Origin: an uncultured Ilyobacter sp.
Lineage (GTDB): Bacteria > Fusobacteriota > Fusobacteriia > Fusobacteriales > Fusobacteriaceae
Direction of reading: 5' to 3'
Assembly (NCBI RefSeq): GCF_963668515.1
Contig: NZ_OY764866.1
Location: 1 to 64,000 of the forward strand
Length of the DNA stretch: 64,000 nucleotides
Part shown: positions 15,989 to 27,161 of the stretch, piece after piece
Layout of the letters: the number at the start of each line of letters is the position of its first letter
Numbering within the stretch: position 1 is the stretch's first letter
Translations under genes and position numbers: made by a program
The notes under the pieces: model-generated
Database searches by the model: none
Told to the model about the DNA's origin: nothing
Seen by the model: the letters and a program-made list of their open reading frames with translations, nothing else

Positions 15989-16123
15989 ACTTCATCTCCC
16001 TTCAGATTCAAGAATTTTATAGTTTTTACCTGTCCAGTCAAAATTAAAGTTTTTTACTTATTTTATTACAGGCCTGCCAAATAGTTTCATTCAGCAGACC
16101 TGTTCACACTGTTAATAACAGAC

Positions 16124-17620
16124 TTAATGTTTAAAATGTCTTAGTCCGGTAAATACCATTGATATTTTATGCTCATTGCATGCATCAATAGATTCCTGAT
16201 CTCTCATAGATCCCCCAGGCTGTACTATTGCAGTTATTCCCGCCTTAGCACACTCATCTACTACATCTCTGAAAGGAAAAAAAGCGTCAGAGGCAAGAAC
16301 CGCACCGTCTCCAGCTCTTTCTATGGCTTGCTTTGTAGCCCAGATTCTGTTTGTCTCTCCAGTTCCGACACCTTTAGCCATGCCATCTTTTACCACTACA
16401 ATTGCATTTGATTTTACGTGTTTTACTACCTTCATTCCGAAGACCATGTCATCCATCTCTTTTTTAGAAGGTTCTTTTTCAGTTACAACTTTAAAAGCCT
16501 TTGAAAAAGCCTTGTCAGAATCCTGTACCAGAATTCCTCCATCTACTTTTACATACTCGATCTTGTCACACGGAGCATATTTAGCTTTTATTATTCTGAG
16601 ATTTTTCTTTTTCTTCAGTATTTCTAGGGCCTCATCAGTGAAATCAGGCGCTATCACGATCTCAAGGAATGTTTTGCTCATCTCAGCAGCGGTTTCTCCG
16701 TCTACTGTCTTATTTACTGCCACGATTCCTCCAAAGATGGATATAGGATCGCAGTCATAGGATTTTTTGTAGGCTTCTGCTACAGTATCAGCCACAGCTA
16801 CGCCACAAGGTGTAGAATGCTTTAGTCCACAGCATGCAGTTTCTTCAAACTCACTTACGACCTTCCATGCTACATCCATATCTCTTATATTGTTGAAAGA
16901 AAGTTCTTTACCATTTAGCTGCTCAAAGTCCTTCATTGCACCCTTTTCTGTAGTAGATACATAGTAAGCGGCATTTTGGTGAGGATTTTCTCCGTATCTC
17001 AGGTCCATCATTTTCTCATAAGAAACACTTAGATATTTAGGCATCTCTCCCTCTAATAGGAAGTTTGAGATTGCTGCATCATAGGCCGATGTCAGGTTAA
17101 ATACCTTTCCTGCCAGTTTTTTTCTGCTTTCAAAAGAAAGATTTCCTGTGCTCTCAAGTTCTTTTTGTATCTTAGAGTAATCTTCTACATCTGTTATTAC
17201 GATTACATCTTCAAATGATTTTGCAGCAGACCTAAGCATAGTCGGTCCGCCTATATCGATAAATTCCACTTTTTCTTCAAAAGAGATATCATTTTGTACC
17301 TCGTCAAAAAATGGATAGAGATTTACAATAACCATATCGATAGGAGTGATCTCTCTTTTTTCTAGAGTCTCCATATGTTCTTTGTTGCTTCTTATAGCGA
17401 GGATTCCACCGTGGATATTAGGGTGAAGAGTTTTTACTCTTCCGTCTAGCATTTCAGCGGCTCCTGTAACTTCCGACACCTCAGTAACCGGGATAGAATT
17501 TTCTCTCAGGTACTTATAAGTCCCCCCTGTAGATACTACCTCTACACCTATCTCTACTAAAAATTTTGCAAAATCCAGTATTCCTGTTTTATCATAAACT
17601 GAAATCAGTGCTCTCTTCAT
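16124..17620 (-). CDS. purH: bifunctional AICAR transformylase / IMP cyclohydrolase PurH
   Basis: PurH performs the last two steps to IMP. The N-terminal cyclohydrolase (about 1-130) shows the MGS-like fold with STGGT and [10 protein letters not shown] (residues 63-72). The transformylase part contains RYGENPHQ (208-215) and the Lys-His pair in LKHSTPCG (256-263). The 498 residues match the family. ATG follows AAAAGGAGA. It is separated from purN by 214 bp that contain a long imperfect stem-loop. 10-formyl-THF for the reaction comes from fhs, encoded at the start of the cluster. Confidence 0.97.
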   Translation of the reverse strand: MKRALISVYDKTGILDFAKFLVEIGVEVVSTGGTYKYLRENSIPVTEVSEVTGAAEMLDGRVKTLHPNIHGGILAIRSNKEHMETLEKREITPIDMVIVNLYPFFDEVQNDISFEEKVEFIDIGGPTMLRSAAKSFEDVIVITDVEDYSKIQKELESTGNLSFESRKKLAGKVFNLTSAYDAAISNFLLEGEMPKYLSVSYEKMMDLRYGENPHQNAAYYVSTTEKGAMKDFEQLNGKELSFNNIRDMDVAWKVVSEFEETACCGLKHSTPCGVAVADTVAEAYKKSYDCDPISIFGGIVAVNKTVDGETAAEMSKTFLEIVIAPDFTDEALEILKKKKNLRIIKAKYAPCDKIEYVKVDGGILVQDSDKAFSKAFKVVTEKEPSKKEMDDMVFGMKVVKHVKSNAIVVVKDGMAKGVGTGETNRIWATKQAIERAGDGAVLASDAFFPFRDVVDECAKAGITAIVQPGGSMRDQESIDACNEHKISMVFTGLRHFKH

Positions 17621-17710
17621 AAATATGATTCTCCTTTTAATACTTTCTTGATTACTTATGTTTCTCCCAAATTAATTCAGCTATTCTACAAAGATATAAT
17701 CTATATAGAA

Positions 17711-17822
17711 AGCCGCAGACCCACAATATAAATCTTAAAATTAGGTTTTAGGAATTTTAAGTTTTTATTATCTTTTATTTAGGTTTTAGGAGTTTAAATA
17801 GTTGATATGTGAGTCTGCAGCC
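17711..17822 (-). other. large stem-loop between purN and purH
   Basis: Arms at 17711-17729 and 17805-17822 pair at about 15 of 18 positions (core GTCTGC). The loop contains TTAGGTTTTAGGA twice (17741-17753 and 17779-17791). No T-run follows, so a processing or mRNA-stability element is more likely than a terminator. Not recognised as a known riboswitch. Confidence 0.5.
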
Positions 17823-17834
17823 CTCCGACAAAAG

Positions 17835-18407
17835 TTAGTTACCCTCAGCGATATCCATAATGGCCTGAGGCAAAAGTCTGTGCTCTATTTCAAGGACTTT
17901 TTTCTGAAGAGTTTCAGGGGTATCATTTTCTAGTACGGATACTTTTTCCTGATATATTATCTCTCCAGTGTCCACACCTGCATCTACATAGTGTACCGTG
18001 CATCCGCTTTCTTTTTCCCCGGCGGCTATTACAGCCTGATGGATTTTTATACCATACATTCCAGGCCCTCCAAATTTTGGGAGAAGTGACGGATGGATGT
18101 TTATTATTTTCTTACTCCATTTTTTAGTGAATTCAGAATCAAGTATAGATAGGAAACCTGCAAGTACTATGAGGTCCACCTTGCCTTCTAAAATGGTGTC
18201 TATCTCTTTCGAAAGATTTTTTTTCAGTTCTTTTCTATCTAAAAGGTACGTTTTTATACCATTATTGCTTGCTCTTTCTAAACCATAGCATTTTCTGTCA
18301 GCAATGAGACAGTCTATTTTGCAAGGGAGTTTTCCGTCGTTGATTCTATCAATGATAGCCTGAAAATTACTTCCCCCTCCTGATACCAATACCGCTATAT
18401 TAAGCAT
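17835..18407 (-). CDS. purN: phosphoribosylglycinamide formyltransferase PurN
   Basis: GAR transformylase uses 10-formyl-THF in step 3. The 190-residue protein starts with IAVLVSGGGSNFQAI and carries the catalytic Asn-His-x-n-Asp set in INIHPSLLPKFGG and HYVDAGVDTGEII. Normal length. It overlaps purM by 13 bp, indicating translational coupling. ATG is preceded by GGGAG inside the end of purM. No formate-dependent purT is visible, so this step depends on folate, consistent with fhs upstream. Confidence 0.97.
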   Translation of the reverse strand: MLNIAVLVSGGGSNFQAIIDRINDGKLPCKIDCLIADRKCYGLERASNNGIKTYLLDRKELKKNLSKEIDTILEGKVDLIVLAGFLSILDSEFTKKWSKKIINIHPSLLPKFGGPGMYGIKIHQAVIAAGEKESGCTVHYVDAGVDTGEIIYQEKVSVLENDTPETLQKKVLEIEHRLLPQAIMDIAEGN

Positions 18408-19393
18408 AGCTCTTTATCTCCCTTTTTAATATATCCTATTTCATAAGCTTCTTCACCAAGAGTTTTTAGCTCGGATATTACAGCATCTTTATCCCCAGAG
18501 GCTACTACAATTACAAATCCTACTCCCATGTTGAAAGTCCCGTACATCTCATCTTCAGGTACACCCTTAGACTGAAGATGTCTGAATATTTCAGGGATTC
18601 TTATTTTTTCTTTTTCTACCACAGCCTGATACCCTTCTCTTATTGTTCTAGGAAGGTTTTCAGGTAAACCTCCTCCTGTGATGTGTGCCATACCCTTTAC
18701 GGTGAATTTTTCAAGGAGTGCAAGAACGGGCTTTACATAAATTTTGGTAGGTTCAAGAAGAACCTCTCCTATTTTTTTCCCGTTAAGTTCCTCGTCAAAA
18801 TCAGTAACCAGTCTTCTCACAAGAGAAAAACCGTTGCTGTGAACTCCAGAAGATGGAAGAGCGATAAGAACATCTCCCTCTTCAACTGTGCTTCCGTTTA
18901 TAATCTCATCTTTTTCTACGACTCCCACAGAAAACCCTGCAATGTCATAATCTCCATCTTTATAAAAACCAGGCATTTCAGCTGTTTCTCCCCCTACAAG
19001 GGCAGCTCCCGACTGAAGGCACCCTTCAGCTACTCCTGATACCAACTGAGCAGCTTTTTCAGCCTCTAATTTTCCGCATGCCATATAGTCAAGGAAAAAC
19101 ATCGGCTTCGCTCCATGACACAATATATCATTGACACACATGGCTACAGCATCTATTCCTACAGTGTTGTACACTCCCATCTTAAATGCTACTTCTAGCT
19201 TTGTCCCTACACCGTCTGTTCCAGATACAAGAACTGGGTTTTTATACTGACCCATCTCATACATGGCTCCAAAACTTCCCAGACCATTTAAAACACTTTT
19301 ATTATGAGTTTTTGATACGGCTTTTTTCATGAGTTCTACAGCTTTGTATCCCTCTTCTTTATTTACTCCAGCATCTTTATAAGAAATTGACAT
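18395..19393 (-). CDS. purM: phosphoribosylformylglycinamidine cyclo-ligase PurM
   Basis: AIR synthetase closes the imidazole ring (step 5). The 332 residues have the PurM N- and C-domains, with DGVGTKLEVA, GAKPMFFLDYMA, LVGGETAEMPGFY and HITGGGLPENLPR. Length is normal. The ATG follows AGGAGG 15 bp after purF ends, and the 3' end overlaps purN, so it is mid-operon. Confidence 0.97.
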   Translation of the reverse strand: MSISYKDAGVNKEEGYKAVELMKKAVSKTHNKSVLNGLGSFGAMYEMGQYKNPVLVSGTDGVGTKLEVAFKMGVYNTVGIDAVAMCVNDILCHGAKPMFFLDYMACGKLEAEKAAQLVSGVAEGCLQSGAALVGGETAEMPGFYKDGDYDIAGFSVGVVEKDEIINGSTVEEGDVLIALPSSGVHSNGFSLVRRLVTDFDEELNGKKIGEVLLEPTKIYVKPVLALLEKFTVKGMAHITGGGLPENLPRTIREGYQAVVEKEKIRIPEIFRHLQSKGVPEDEMYGTFNMGVGFVIVVASGDKDAVISELKTLGEEAYEIGYIKKGDKELCLI

Positions 19394-19408
19394 TATTTCC
19401 TCCTAATT

Positions 19409-20800
19409 TTAAACTTCTCCCATCGGGGTACATACAGGATACTCTCCATCAAAACATCCTAAACAGAAATCTTCACTTCCTAGAACCTTTGCAAGATTTG
19501 GAAGAGTAAGATAATCTAGTGAATCAGCTCCGATAACTTCTTTTATCTCTTCTATAGAGTGTGTTGATGCTATAAGCTCTTTTCTATGTGCAGTATCGAT
19601 TCCAAAATAGCACGGATATTTTACCGCTGGAGAAGCTGAACGGAAGTGTACTTCAGTAGCTCCTGCTTTTCTCAGCATCTGAATAAGAAGTCTGCTTGTT
19701 GTACCTCTTACCAGTGAGTCGTCTACTACCACTACTCTTTTGCCAACTACATTGACCTTTAGCGCGTTTAGTTTTACCTGAACCGCCTTTTCTCGAAGCT
19801 CCTGAGAGGGCTTTATAAAAGTTCTTCCAATATATTTATTTTTAATAAGTCCCACAGTATATGGAATTCCGCTTTCTTCTGCAAATCCTATTGCTGCAGG
19901 TATTCCAGAGTCAGGGACCCCTATAACTACGTCTGCTTCTACAGGTTTTTGCCTTGCAAGGTATCTACCAGATTCTACCCTCACCTGAAAAGCACTCTTT
20001 CCGTCTATGATACTGTCAGGTCTTGCAAAGTATATAGTTTCAAATGAACAAGGAGCATTTTTAGTATTTTCAGCATACTTAATTGATTTTACTCCGTGGT
20101 CATCTATTACGACCATCTCTCCAGGTTCTATATCTCTGATAAGGTCTGCCCCAACAGCATCTAGGGCACAGGATTCAGAGGCTAGGAAATAATCTCCCTC
20201 GTCATTTTGTCCAAGACACAGTGGTCTTATACCGTAAGGATCTCTTACACCTATAAGCTTCTGGTCAGCAAGGATAACTAGAGAATAAGAACCTTTTATG
20301 GCACCTACCGTACTTCTGATGGCCTCTTCTAGACCTTTAGATGCCTTTCTTGCGATCATGTTTATGATGACTTCTGAGTCTATATCTGTGATAAAGGTAG
20401 ATCCTGAATCCTCAAGAAGTTCCTTTATTATTTCTGCATTTACAAGGTTTCCGTTGTGAGCCACTGCTATCTGTCCAAGTTTAAACTTACTTTCAAGAGG
20501 CTGTGCATTTATGAGTTTACTAGCCCCTGAAGTAGAGTATCTCACATGCCCTATAGCGGCATTTCCCTTAAGTTCATCTAGCTTTTCAGAGCTGAAGACA
20601 TCGGCTACAAGTCCCATTCCTTTAAATGTTGTTTTTTCTCCGAAGTTTGATACGGTGATTCCGGCACTTTCCTGCCCTCTGTGTTGAAGGGCATATATTC
20701 CATAATAAGTAAGATTCGAGACTTTTTTGATCTCTTTTGAGTAGACACCAAATACTCCGCACTCCTCTTCCATTTTATCTATATCATGTATATCATACAT
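19409..20800 (-). CDS. purF: amidophosphoribosyltransferase PurF
   Basis: PurF commits PRPP to purine synthesis. The N-terminal Ntn-glutaminase has its nucleophile at Cys14 (EEECGVFGVY), so a 13-residue propeptide must be cleaved. The PRPP loop is VVVVDDSLVRGTTS. Cysteines near the end (DFCLGCFDGEYP) match the [4Fe-4S] type of the Bacillus enzyme, which suits an anaerobe. 463 residues. It starts 2 bp after purC; GGGTG in the end of purC is the likely ribosome site. Confidence 0.96.
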   Translation of the reverse strand: MYDIHDIDKMEEECGVFGVYSKEIKKVSNLTYYGIYALQHRGQESAGITVSNFGEKTTFKGMGLVADVFSSEKLDELKGNAAIGHVRYSTSGASKLINAQPLESKFKLGQIAVAHNGNLVNAEIIKELLEDSGSTFITDIDSEVIINMIARKASKGLEEAIRSTVGAIKGSYSLVILADQKLIGVRDPYGIRPLCLGQNDEGDYFLASESCALDAVGADLIRDIEPGEMVVIDDHGVKSIKYAENTKNAPCSFETIYFARPDSIIDGKSAFQVRVESGRYLARQKPVEADVVIGVPDSGIPAAIGFAEESGIPYTVGLIKNKYIGRTFIKPSQELREKAVQVKLNALKVNVVGKRVVVVDDSLVRGTTSRLLIQMLRKAGATEVHFRSASPAVKYPCYFGIDTAHRKELIASTHSIEEIKEVIGADSLDYLTLPNLAKVLGSEDFCLGCFDGEYPVCTPMGEV

Positions 20801-20802
20801 AT

Positions 20803-21513
20803 TTATTTAGCACCCAGCCTTTTTAAAATTTCAATATAAGCTTCTTCGATACCTCCGAGGTCCCTTCTGAATCTATCTTTATCAAGTTTTTCACCTGTTT
20901 CCTTGTCCCAAAGTCTGCAAGTATCAGGTGTTATCTCGTCTGCAAGAAGGATCTCTCCGTCTTTATTTTTTCCAAACTCTATTTTAAAATCAACAAGAGT
21001 AATTCCCTCTTCATCAAAAGTTTCTTTCAAAAGGTTGTTGATCTTAGCAGTGGTATCATATATTTTTGCAAGATCCTCATAAGTTGTTACCCCCATTGCC
21101 ACAGCGTGGTGGTCGTTGATAAGAGGATCGTTGTATTTATCATTTTTATAGCAGATTTCAAATATAGTGTTTGAAGGAACAGTTCCTTCCTCTATACCAA
21201 CTCTAGCCGCCATAGAACCTGCGATTACATTCCTTACGATTACTTCTAGAGGGATGATCTCCACCTTCTCACAAAGCTGATCCCTGTCGTTTAACATCTT
21301 CTTGAAGTGAGTTTTTATCCCGTTTTTTTCAAGGATCTCATATAGAGTGGCAGTGATTTTATTGTTTAAAATACCTTTGTTTTCGATAGTCCCTTTTTTA
21401 GCACCGTTTCCAGCAGTGGCGTCGTCTTTAAAGTGGATGATAACTAGATTTGGATCATCTGTAGAATATACTTTCTTAGCTTTTCCTTCATACACCATAT
21501 CCTTTTTTACCAT
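20803..21513 (-). CDS. purC: SAICAR synthetase PurC
   Basis: PurC joins CAIR and aspartate with ATP. The 236-residue protein contains the family signatures [23 protein letters not shown] and LVDFKIEFG followed by [12 protein letters not shown]. Length is normal. It sits between purK and purF with short gaps. The next enzyme, PurB (adenylosuccinate lyase), is not in this window. Confidence 0.97.
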   Translation of the reverse strand: MVKKDMVYEGKAKKVYSTDDPNLVIIHFKDDATAGNGAKKGTIENKGILNNKITATLYEILEKNGIKTHFKKMLNDRDQLCEKVEIIPLEVIVRNVIAGSMAARVGIEEGTVPSNTIFEICYKNDKYNDPLINDHHAVAMGVTTYEDLAKIYDTTAKINNLLKETFDEEGITLVDFKIEFGKNKDGEILLADEITPDTCRLWDKETGEKLDKDRFRRDLGGIEEAYIEILKRLGAK

Positions 21514-21560
21514 TTCTATTCTTCCTCCCGATTTATAAAAGATTATTTTGCCAATAATTG

Positions 21561-22688
21561 CTATTCAGTTATTATTTTTAGATGCTCTCTAGCTTTTAAT
21601 GCCAGCTTACAGGCCTCTTCTTCTGAATCATTTAGAACCGTTATATGTCCCATTTTTCTGAATGGTTTTGTATCTTTTTTTCCGTAAAGGTGAAGATAGG
21701 CCCCGTCGACACTCATCATCTCATCCATACCAATAACCTTAACTTTTCCATCGTAGCCATCCTCACCTAAGATGTTTACCATGCAGGCAGGAGAGAGTAA
21801 GTCACAACTTCCCAAGCTATAGTTTAGAACAGCCCTTATAAACTGTTCATACTGTGATGTTTTGCATGCCTCAATTGTGTAATGTCCAGAGTTGTGAGGT
21901 CTCGGTGCAACTTCATTGATAAGTATCTCACCCTCTTTAGTCAGGAACATCTCCACACCAAATATTCCTACACCATCAAGAGCCTCTACACACTGAAGTG
22001 CCAGTCCCTTGGCTCTTTTACACTGATTTTCAGTTATCCTAGCCGGTGCAACTACGGTATCGCATATATTTGTTTTATCATCAAACACCATTTCCACCAC
22101 TGGATATGTAGCTATATCACCATTGAAATTTCTGGCAACCATTACCGCAATCTCTTTTTCACACTCTATAAATTCCTCAAAGAAGCTGTCCCCTTGGATC
22201 ATCTTCTCTATATCAGACTCATCTTTAAGAATAAAGACTCCCCTGCCGTCATAGCCACCTTTGCAGCTTTTTTGTACAACTGGAAATCCAAACTCTTTTT
22301 TCAGTTCTTCTAGATTATCTTCAGTAACTTTTTTCCATTTTGAAGTAGGAATATTTTTTTCATCTAAAAGTTCTTTTTGTTTTGATTTGTCCTGAATTAT
22401 CTCAATGACCCTTGAAGATGGAAATATCTTTTTCCCCTTTTCTTCAAGTTCTTTTAATACTTCAACATTTATATGCTCTATTTCGTAGGTAAGTACATCG
22501 CATTTTTCAGATATCTCTCTTATCTTATCTTCATCGTGCAGGCTTCCTATAACATATTCGTTTGAGATCTCGCTGGCAGGAGAAGGATGCTGCTCTGTAA
22601 GCACACAGGTATAAATATCCATTTTTCTAGCTTCAAGAATAGTCATCTTTCCAAGTTGTCCGCCGCCGATAATTCCTAATTTTTTCAA
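21561..22688 (-). CDS. purK: N5-carboxyaminoimidazole ribonucleotide synthetase PurK
   Basis: PurK makes N5-CAIR from AIR, bicarbonate and ATP. The 375-residue ATP-grasp protein begins [12 protein letters not shown] and contains [24 protein letters not shown] and [17 protein letters not shown]. It is followed by purC and preceded by purE with 18 bp between. Having PurK next to PurE indicates the two-step class I carboxylation route. Confidence 0.97.
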   Translation of the reverse strand: MKKLGIIGGGQLGKMTILEARKMDIYTCVLTEQHPSPASEISNEYVIGSLHDEDKIREISEKCDVLTYEIEHINVEVLKELEEKGKKIFPSSRVIEIIQDKSKQKELLDEKNIPTSKWKKVTEDNLEELKKEFGFPVVQKSCKGGYDGRGVFILKDESDIEKMIQGDSFFEEFIECEKEIAVMVARNFNGDIATYPVVEMVFDDKTNICDTVVAPARITENQCKRAKGLALQCVEALDGVGIFGVEMFLTKEGEILINEVAPRPHNSGHYTIEACKTSQYEQFIRAVLNYSLGSCDLLSPACMVNILGEDGYDGKVKVIGMDEMMSVDGAYLHLYGKKDTKPFRKMGHITVLNDSEEEACKLALKAREHLKIITE

Positions 22689-22706
22689 TTGGTTTCTCCT
22701 CCCAAA

Positions 22707-23219
22707 CTACATACTTTCGAGATATTTAGCGTATCCCATTTCTTCTACTTTTTCAGCTTTTGCCTCTACTTCTTCTTTCATATCAGCCATATATTTTTTT
22801 ACTGTCTCTTTGACTGCCTTGTCTTTTATAGAGATTATTTTGGCTGCAAGTATTCCGGCATTTTTTGCTCCGTTTATTGCCACAGTTGCCACAGGTACTC
22901 CACCAGGCATCTGCACTATAGACAACAGTGAATCAAGACCGCTTAGATTTGAGCTTTTAACTGGTACCCCTATAACAGGAACACTGGTTATTGCTGCCAC
23001 CATCCCAGGAAGGTGGGCTGCCCCACCTGCACCGGCAATGATAACGTCGATACCTCTTTCATCAGCTGTTTTTGCATATTCATACATTTTATCAACTGTT
23101 CTATGTGCCGAAACTACAGTCAATTCATAATCTATTTTAAATTCATCTAATATTTTTGCGGCAGCACTCATTACTGGTAGATCTGAGTCACTTCCCATAA
23201 TTATACCTATTTTTCCCAT
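22707..23219 (-). CDS. purE: N5-CAIR mutase PurE (class I)
   Basis: PurE moves the carboxylate of N5-CAIR to carbon to give CAIR. The 170-residue protein starts with [14 protein letters not shown] and includes [27 protein letters not shown] and [15 protein letters not shown]. All belong to the class I active site. It lies directly after purL and before purK, its usual partner. Confidence 0.97.
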   Translation of the reverse strand: MGKIGIIMGSDSDLPVMSAAAKILDEFKIDYELTVVSAHRTVDKMYEYAKTADERGIDVIIAGAGGAAHLPGMVAAITSVPVIGVPVKSSNLSGLDSLLSIVQMPGGVPVATVAINGAKNAGILAAKIISIKDKAVKETVKKYMADMKEEVEAKAEKVEEMGYAKYLESM

Positions 23220-23254
23220 TATTCTTCCTTCCTGTGAACAAAATCTCTACTATA

Positions 23255-26200
23255 TTACTTAAAATATTTTACTCCGTTTTCAAATATTTTCTGCTCTTTA
23301 TCCCCTATAATATTCTTATAAAGGTTATCTCCCATTCTTTCAGAGTGTCCCATTTTACCGAGGATCTTACCGTCTGGAGATGTGATCCCCTCTATGGCAT
23401 ATACAGAGCCGTTTGGATTAAACTTAAACTCATTTGAAGGATTGCCTTCAAAATTTACATACTGGGTAGCCACCTGACCGTTTTCAAAGAGCTTTCTAGC
23501 CACCTCTTCATTGGCGAAAAATCTTCCCTCACCGTGAGATACAGGAATCTCATGGACTGATCCCACCTCTATACCAGAGAACCAAGGAGATTTATTTGAT
23601 GTCACCTTTGTAGATACCATCTGAGAGATATGTCTTCCTATATTATTAAATGTAAGGGTAGGTGAATCTTCAGTTACCTTTCCGATCTCTCCATAAGGAA
23701 GAAGTCCAGACTTTATAAGTGCCTGGAATCCGTTACAGATACCTAGGATAAGACCGTCTCTTTCTAGGAATTTAGCTATAGCGTCAGCTACCTTTGGATT
23801 AGACAGCACTGTTGCAATAAATTTACCGGAACCATCAGGCTCATCTCCAGAACTGAATCCTCCCGGGATCATAAGTATCTGAGATTTATTTAATTCCTTT
23901 AGCATCTCTTCAATAGATTCATTTATATGTTTTTGTGTAAGATTTTTAAAAGTCATTCCAGAGGTAGTCGCCCCAGCCTTTTCAAAGACTCTTTTAGCAT
24001 CATATTCACAGTTTGTTCCTGGGAATGCAGGGATAAATACATTTGGATCTGCTATTTTATTTTTGGCAACGATAATTTCTTTTGCCTCGTAAGGAGTCCA
24101 GATATATTCTTTCTTCTCCTCTTTTGTCTCATATGGGAATACCGGTTCTAGAGTCTCTAGCCATGTTTTCTCAGCCTCTTCTAGGGTGGTTACCGTATCT
24201 CCGACTTTCATTTTTTCTTCCTCAGTGGTTGTTCCTAGGAATACTATATTTTTTCCAGAAAGTTCTTCAGTAGCTTCTACTACAAATGAACCGTAGCCAA
24301 GCATGAATAAGTTTTCTTCAAGGTTTTCGATGTTTACCCCTACTCTGTTTCCGAAACTCATCTTTGCAAGGGCCTCTGCAACTCCGCCTTTTTTAAGTGT
24401 CATTGCCGAGATTATTTTTCCGGATTTTATATTTTCATACATATAGTTAAAGTTTCTTTTCAGCTCTTTGGTGTTTGGCATAAGGTCTGCCGTCATGTTG
24501 TGCTTTACGAGATATATTTTATTTCCTGCTTTTTTAAATTCAGGGGATATAACTTCACTTGCCTTTACAGGTGACACGGCGAAAGAAATCAGTGTAGGCG
24601 GTACATGAATCTCATTAAAGGTTCCGCTCATGGAATCTTTTCCACCTATTGCCGCTATCTCAAACTGTTTTTGAGCAAATAATGTACCTAGAAGTGCAGA
24701 AAAAGGTTTTCCCCAGTTTATTGGGTCTTTTCCTAGTTTCTGGAAATACTCCTGGAATGAGAGTCTGATCTTAGACCATTCTCCCCCTGCAGCTACTATC
24801 TTTGCCAGTGATTCTACCACTGCATAGGCTCCCCCGTGGAAAGGTGACCATGAGGAAACACTAGGGTCATATCCCCAAGAGATAGCCGAAGCCGTATCTG
24901 TCTCTCCCTTTAGGAGTGGGAACTTCTGTACACTGAGGTCGGTAGGAGTCATCTGATACTTTCCTCCAAATGGCATAAGGACTGTAGACGCCCCTATAGA
25001 GGAGTCAAACATCTCCATAAGTCCTTTTTGTGAGGATACATTTAGAGAAGCAAGCATCTTAAGCCATCTCTCTTTTCCCTCTTTTTCTGAGAAAAGTTCC
25101 TGCTCAAGAGGTGAGGAGTCAGCCGGAGCTTCAAGTTCTACATTGTTTTCCTGAGTGACACCGTTTGTGTCTAGGAAATCTCTTGAGATATCTACTATCT
25201 TGCTTCCCTTCCAGAAGATCTCAAGTCTGTTTCTGTCTGTTACAGTTGCAACTACTGTAGCAAGTAGATTTTCTTTATCAGCTAACTCTATAAACTGATC
25301 TCTGTCTTTTTCTTCTATAACTACAGCCATTCTCTCCTGTGATTCAGAGATAGCCAGTTCAGTACCATTTAATCCTTCATATTTTACAGGTACTACATCT
25401 AGATCTATTTCTAGTCCGTCTGCCAGTTCCCCTATGGCTACAGAAACTCCTCCTGCACCAAAGTCGTTACATTTTTTTATTAGTTTAGTAACTTCAGGAT
25501 TTCTAAATAATTTTTGGATTTTTCTCTCTTCAGGTGCGTTTCCTTTTTGTACCTCTGCTCCGCATGTGGCAAGGGACTCGTCGGTATGCTCTTTAGAAGA
25601 ACCAGTAGCTCCTCCGCATCCGTCTCTTCCTGTCTTTCCTCCTAGGAGGACGACTATGTCTCCAGGTGTCGAGCTCTCTCTTCTTACCCAGTCAGCAGGC
25701 ACTGCACCAACGACAGCTCCTACCTCCATTCTTTTTGCCTTGTATCCAGGGTGGTATATCTCTGCCACGTGACCTGTAGTAAGACCGATCTGGTTACCGT
25801 AGGCTGAATATCCGTGGGCAGCTCCCTTTGTTATTTTTTTCTGGGGAAGTTTTCCAGGCATTGTATCTTCTAGCTTTTCAAGGGGATCTGCAGATCCTGT
25901 CACTCTTATTGCCTGATACACATAAGACCTTCCTGAAAGAGGGTCTCTTATGGCCCCTCCTAGACAGGTGGATGCTCCCCCGAAAGGCTCTATTTCAGTG
26001 GGGTGGTTATGGGTTTCATTTTTAAACATAAGAAGCCATTTTTCAGTTATGCCGTCTACATCGACGTCTACATATACCGAGCATGCATTTATCTCTTCTG
26101 ACACCTCAAGATCGTCTAATTTTCCTGACTTTCTAAGTTCTTTACCTGAGATGGTAGCCATATCCATGAGCGAAATATGTTTTTTGTCTATTTTTTCTCC

Positions 26201-26980
26201 ATGAACAAACTCTCTGCTTTCTAGATATTGATCAAAGGTCTCTTGAAGAATCTTGTGAAATCTTCCCTTGGGAAATACGATCTCTTTTATTCTGGTCTCA
26301 AATGTTGTATGTCTGCAGTGATCTGACCAGTAGGTGTCTAGGACTTTTATCTCAGTCTCACTAGGATCTCTGTTTTCTGTGTTTCTAAAATAACTTTGCA
26401 CAAACATCATATCCTCTAGAGTCATGGCAAAGCCCTCTTTTGATCGATAAGCCTCCATCTCCTCTTCAGTGAATTTAGTAAATCCGTCAATAAAAGGTAC
26501 CTCTGTTGGTTTTTCCACAGATTCGATATGAAGTTTTTCAAGATTTTTTTCTCTCATTTCCACAGGGTTGATATAGAAATTCTTTACTTTTTCTAGTTCC
26601 TCATCAGTTATCTCCCCTTGGAAGATTATGATTTTTCCACTTGTAACTTCTACATTCTCATTTTTTTCTGACACGAGATTCAGACATTGTATAGCCGAAT
26701 CTGCTCTCTGATCAAACTGACCTGGTAAAAACTCTGCCGCAAAATATTTTTCATCTTTGAGATCTAAGGTGTCATAGACTTTATCCATAACAACTTCTGA
26801 AAATATAGTTCTTTTGGCTTTTTCCAGCTCCTCTTTAGTAATTCCAAATATGTCATAGCTGTTTAAGATTCTTACCTTCTGGAGCTTTTCAAGCTTAAAT
26901 CCTTCCTTAAGCTCATTTAGAAGCCCCTTAGCCTCTACATCAAATCCGTCTTTCTTTTCAACATAGATACGGTAGTTCAT
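23255..26980 (-). CDS. purL: phosphoribosylformylglycinamidine synthase, single-chain PurL
   Basis: FGAR amidotransferase (step 4) is present as one 1241-residue chain, the large form, instead of separate PurS, PurQ and PurL. Order: PurS-like N-terminus, linker, two PurM-like halves (SDHCRHTTFETRI, NETHNHPTEIEPFGGA, GGKDSMSG) and a C-terminal glutaminase with PAFPGTNCEYD, nucleophile in ILGICNGFQAL and final His in SHGEGRF. Translation starts with ATG at 26980. The 238 bp upstream hold a terminator and a shortened purine riboswitch. Confidence 0.97.
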   Translation of the reverse strand: MNYRIYVEKKDGFDVEAKGLLNELKEGFKLEKLQKVRILNSYDIFGITKEELEKAKRTIFSEVVMDKVYDTLDLKDEKYFAAEFLPGQFDQRADSAIQCLNLVSEKNENVEVTSGKIIIFQGEITDEELEKVKNFYINPVEMREKNLEKLHIESVEKPTEVPFIDGFTKFTEEEMEAYRSKEGFAMTLEDMMFVQSYFRNTENRDPSETEIKVLDTYWSDHCRHTTFETRIKEIVFPKGRFHKILQETFDQYLESREFVHGEKIDKKHISLMDMATISGKELRKSGKLDDLEVSEEINACSVYVDVDVDGITEKWLLMFKNETHNHPTEIEPFGGASTCLGGAIRDPLSGRSYVYQAIRVTGSADPLEKLEDTMPGKLPQKKITKGAAHGYSAYGNQIGLTTGHVAEIYHPGYKAKRMEVGAVVGAVPADWVRRESSTPGDIVVLLGGKTGRDGCGGATGSSKEHTDESLATCGAEVQKGNAPEERKIQKLFRNPEVTKLIKKCNDFGAGGVSVAIGELADGLEIDLDVVPVKYEGLNGTELAISESQERMAVVIEEKDRDQFIELADKENLLATVVATVTDRNRLEIFWKGSKIVDISRDFLDTNGVTQENNVELEAPADSSPLEQELFSEKEGKERWLKMLASLNVSSQKGLMEMFDSSIGASTVLMPFGGKYQMTPTDLSVQKFPLLKGETDTASAISWGYDPSVSSWSPFHGGAYAVVESLAKIVAAGGEWSKIRLSFQEYFQKLGKDPINWGKPFSALLGTLFAQKQFEIAAIGGKDSMSGTFNEIHVPPTLISFAVSPVKASEVISPEFKKAGNKIYLVKHNMTADLMPNTKELKRNFNYMYENIKSGKIISAMTLKKGGVAEALAKMSFGNRVGVNIENLEENLFMLGYGSFVVEATEELSGKNIVFLGTTTEEEKMKVGDTVTTLEEAEKTWLETLEPVFPYETKEEKKEYIWTPYEAKEIIVAKNKIADPNVFIPAFPGTNCEYDAKRVFEKAGATTSGMTFKNLTQKHINESIEEMLKELNKSQILMIPGGFSSGDEPDGSGKFIATVLSNPKVADAIAKFLERDGLILGICNGFQALIKSGLLPYGEIGKVTEDSPTLTFNNIGRHISQMVSTKVTSNKSPWFSGIEVGSVHEIPVSHGEGRFFANEEVARKLFENGQVATQYVNFEGNPSNEFKFNPNGSVYAIEGITSPDGKILGKMGHSERMGDNLYKNIIGDKEQKIFENGVKYFK

Positions 26981-27103
26981 TACTTCCCCCTAAAACCTTT
27001 TATTTTTTTAATAACCTTCACACTTCAGTGTGGCCGTATACCTACTTATTCAAGTTCAAGATACTAAATATTTATAAAATACCTGTTTTTAAATATTGTA
27101 TAC

Positions 27104-27140
27104 AAAAAAACCAGATACTTTTCAGAGTGAAAGTACCTGG
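27104..27140 (-). terminator. terminator of the purL leader
   Basis: CCAGGTAC (27140-27133) pairs with GTATCTGG (27118-27111), one GU pair, followed by seven T. The competing antiterminator is a perfect 10-bp pairing of 27166-27157 with 27134-27125, which would use the 3' strand of the aptamer P1 stem. Confidence 0.85.
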
Positions 27141-27161
27141 GTGATTAATCCCATAAACTTT

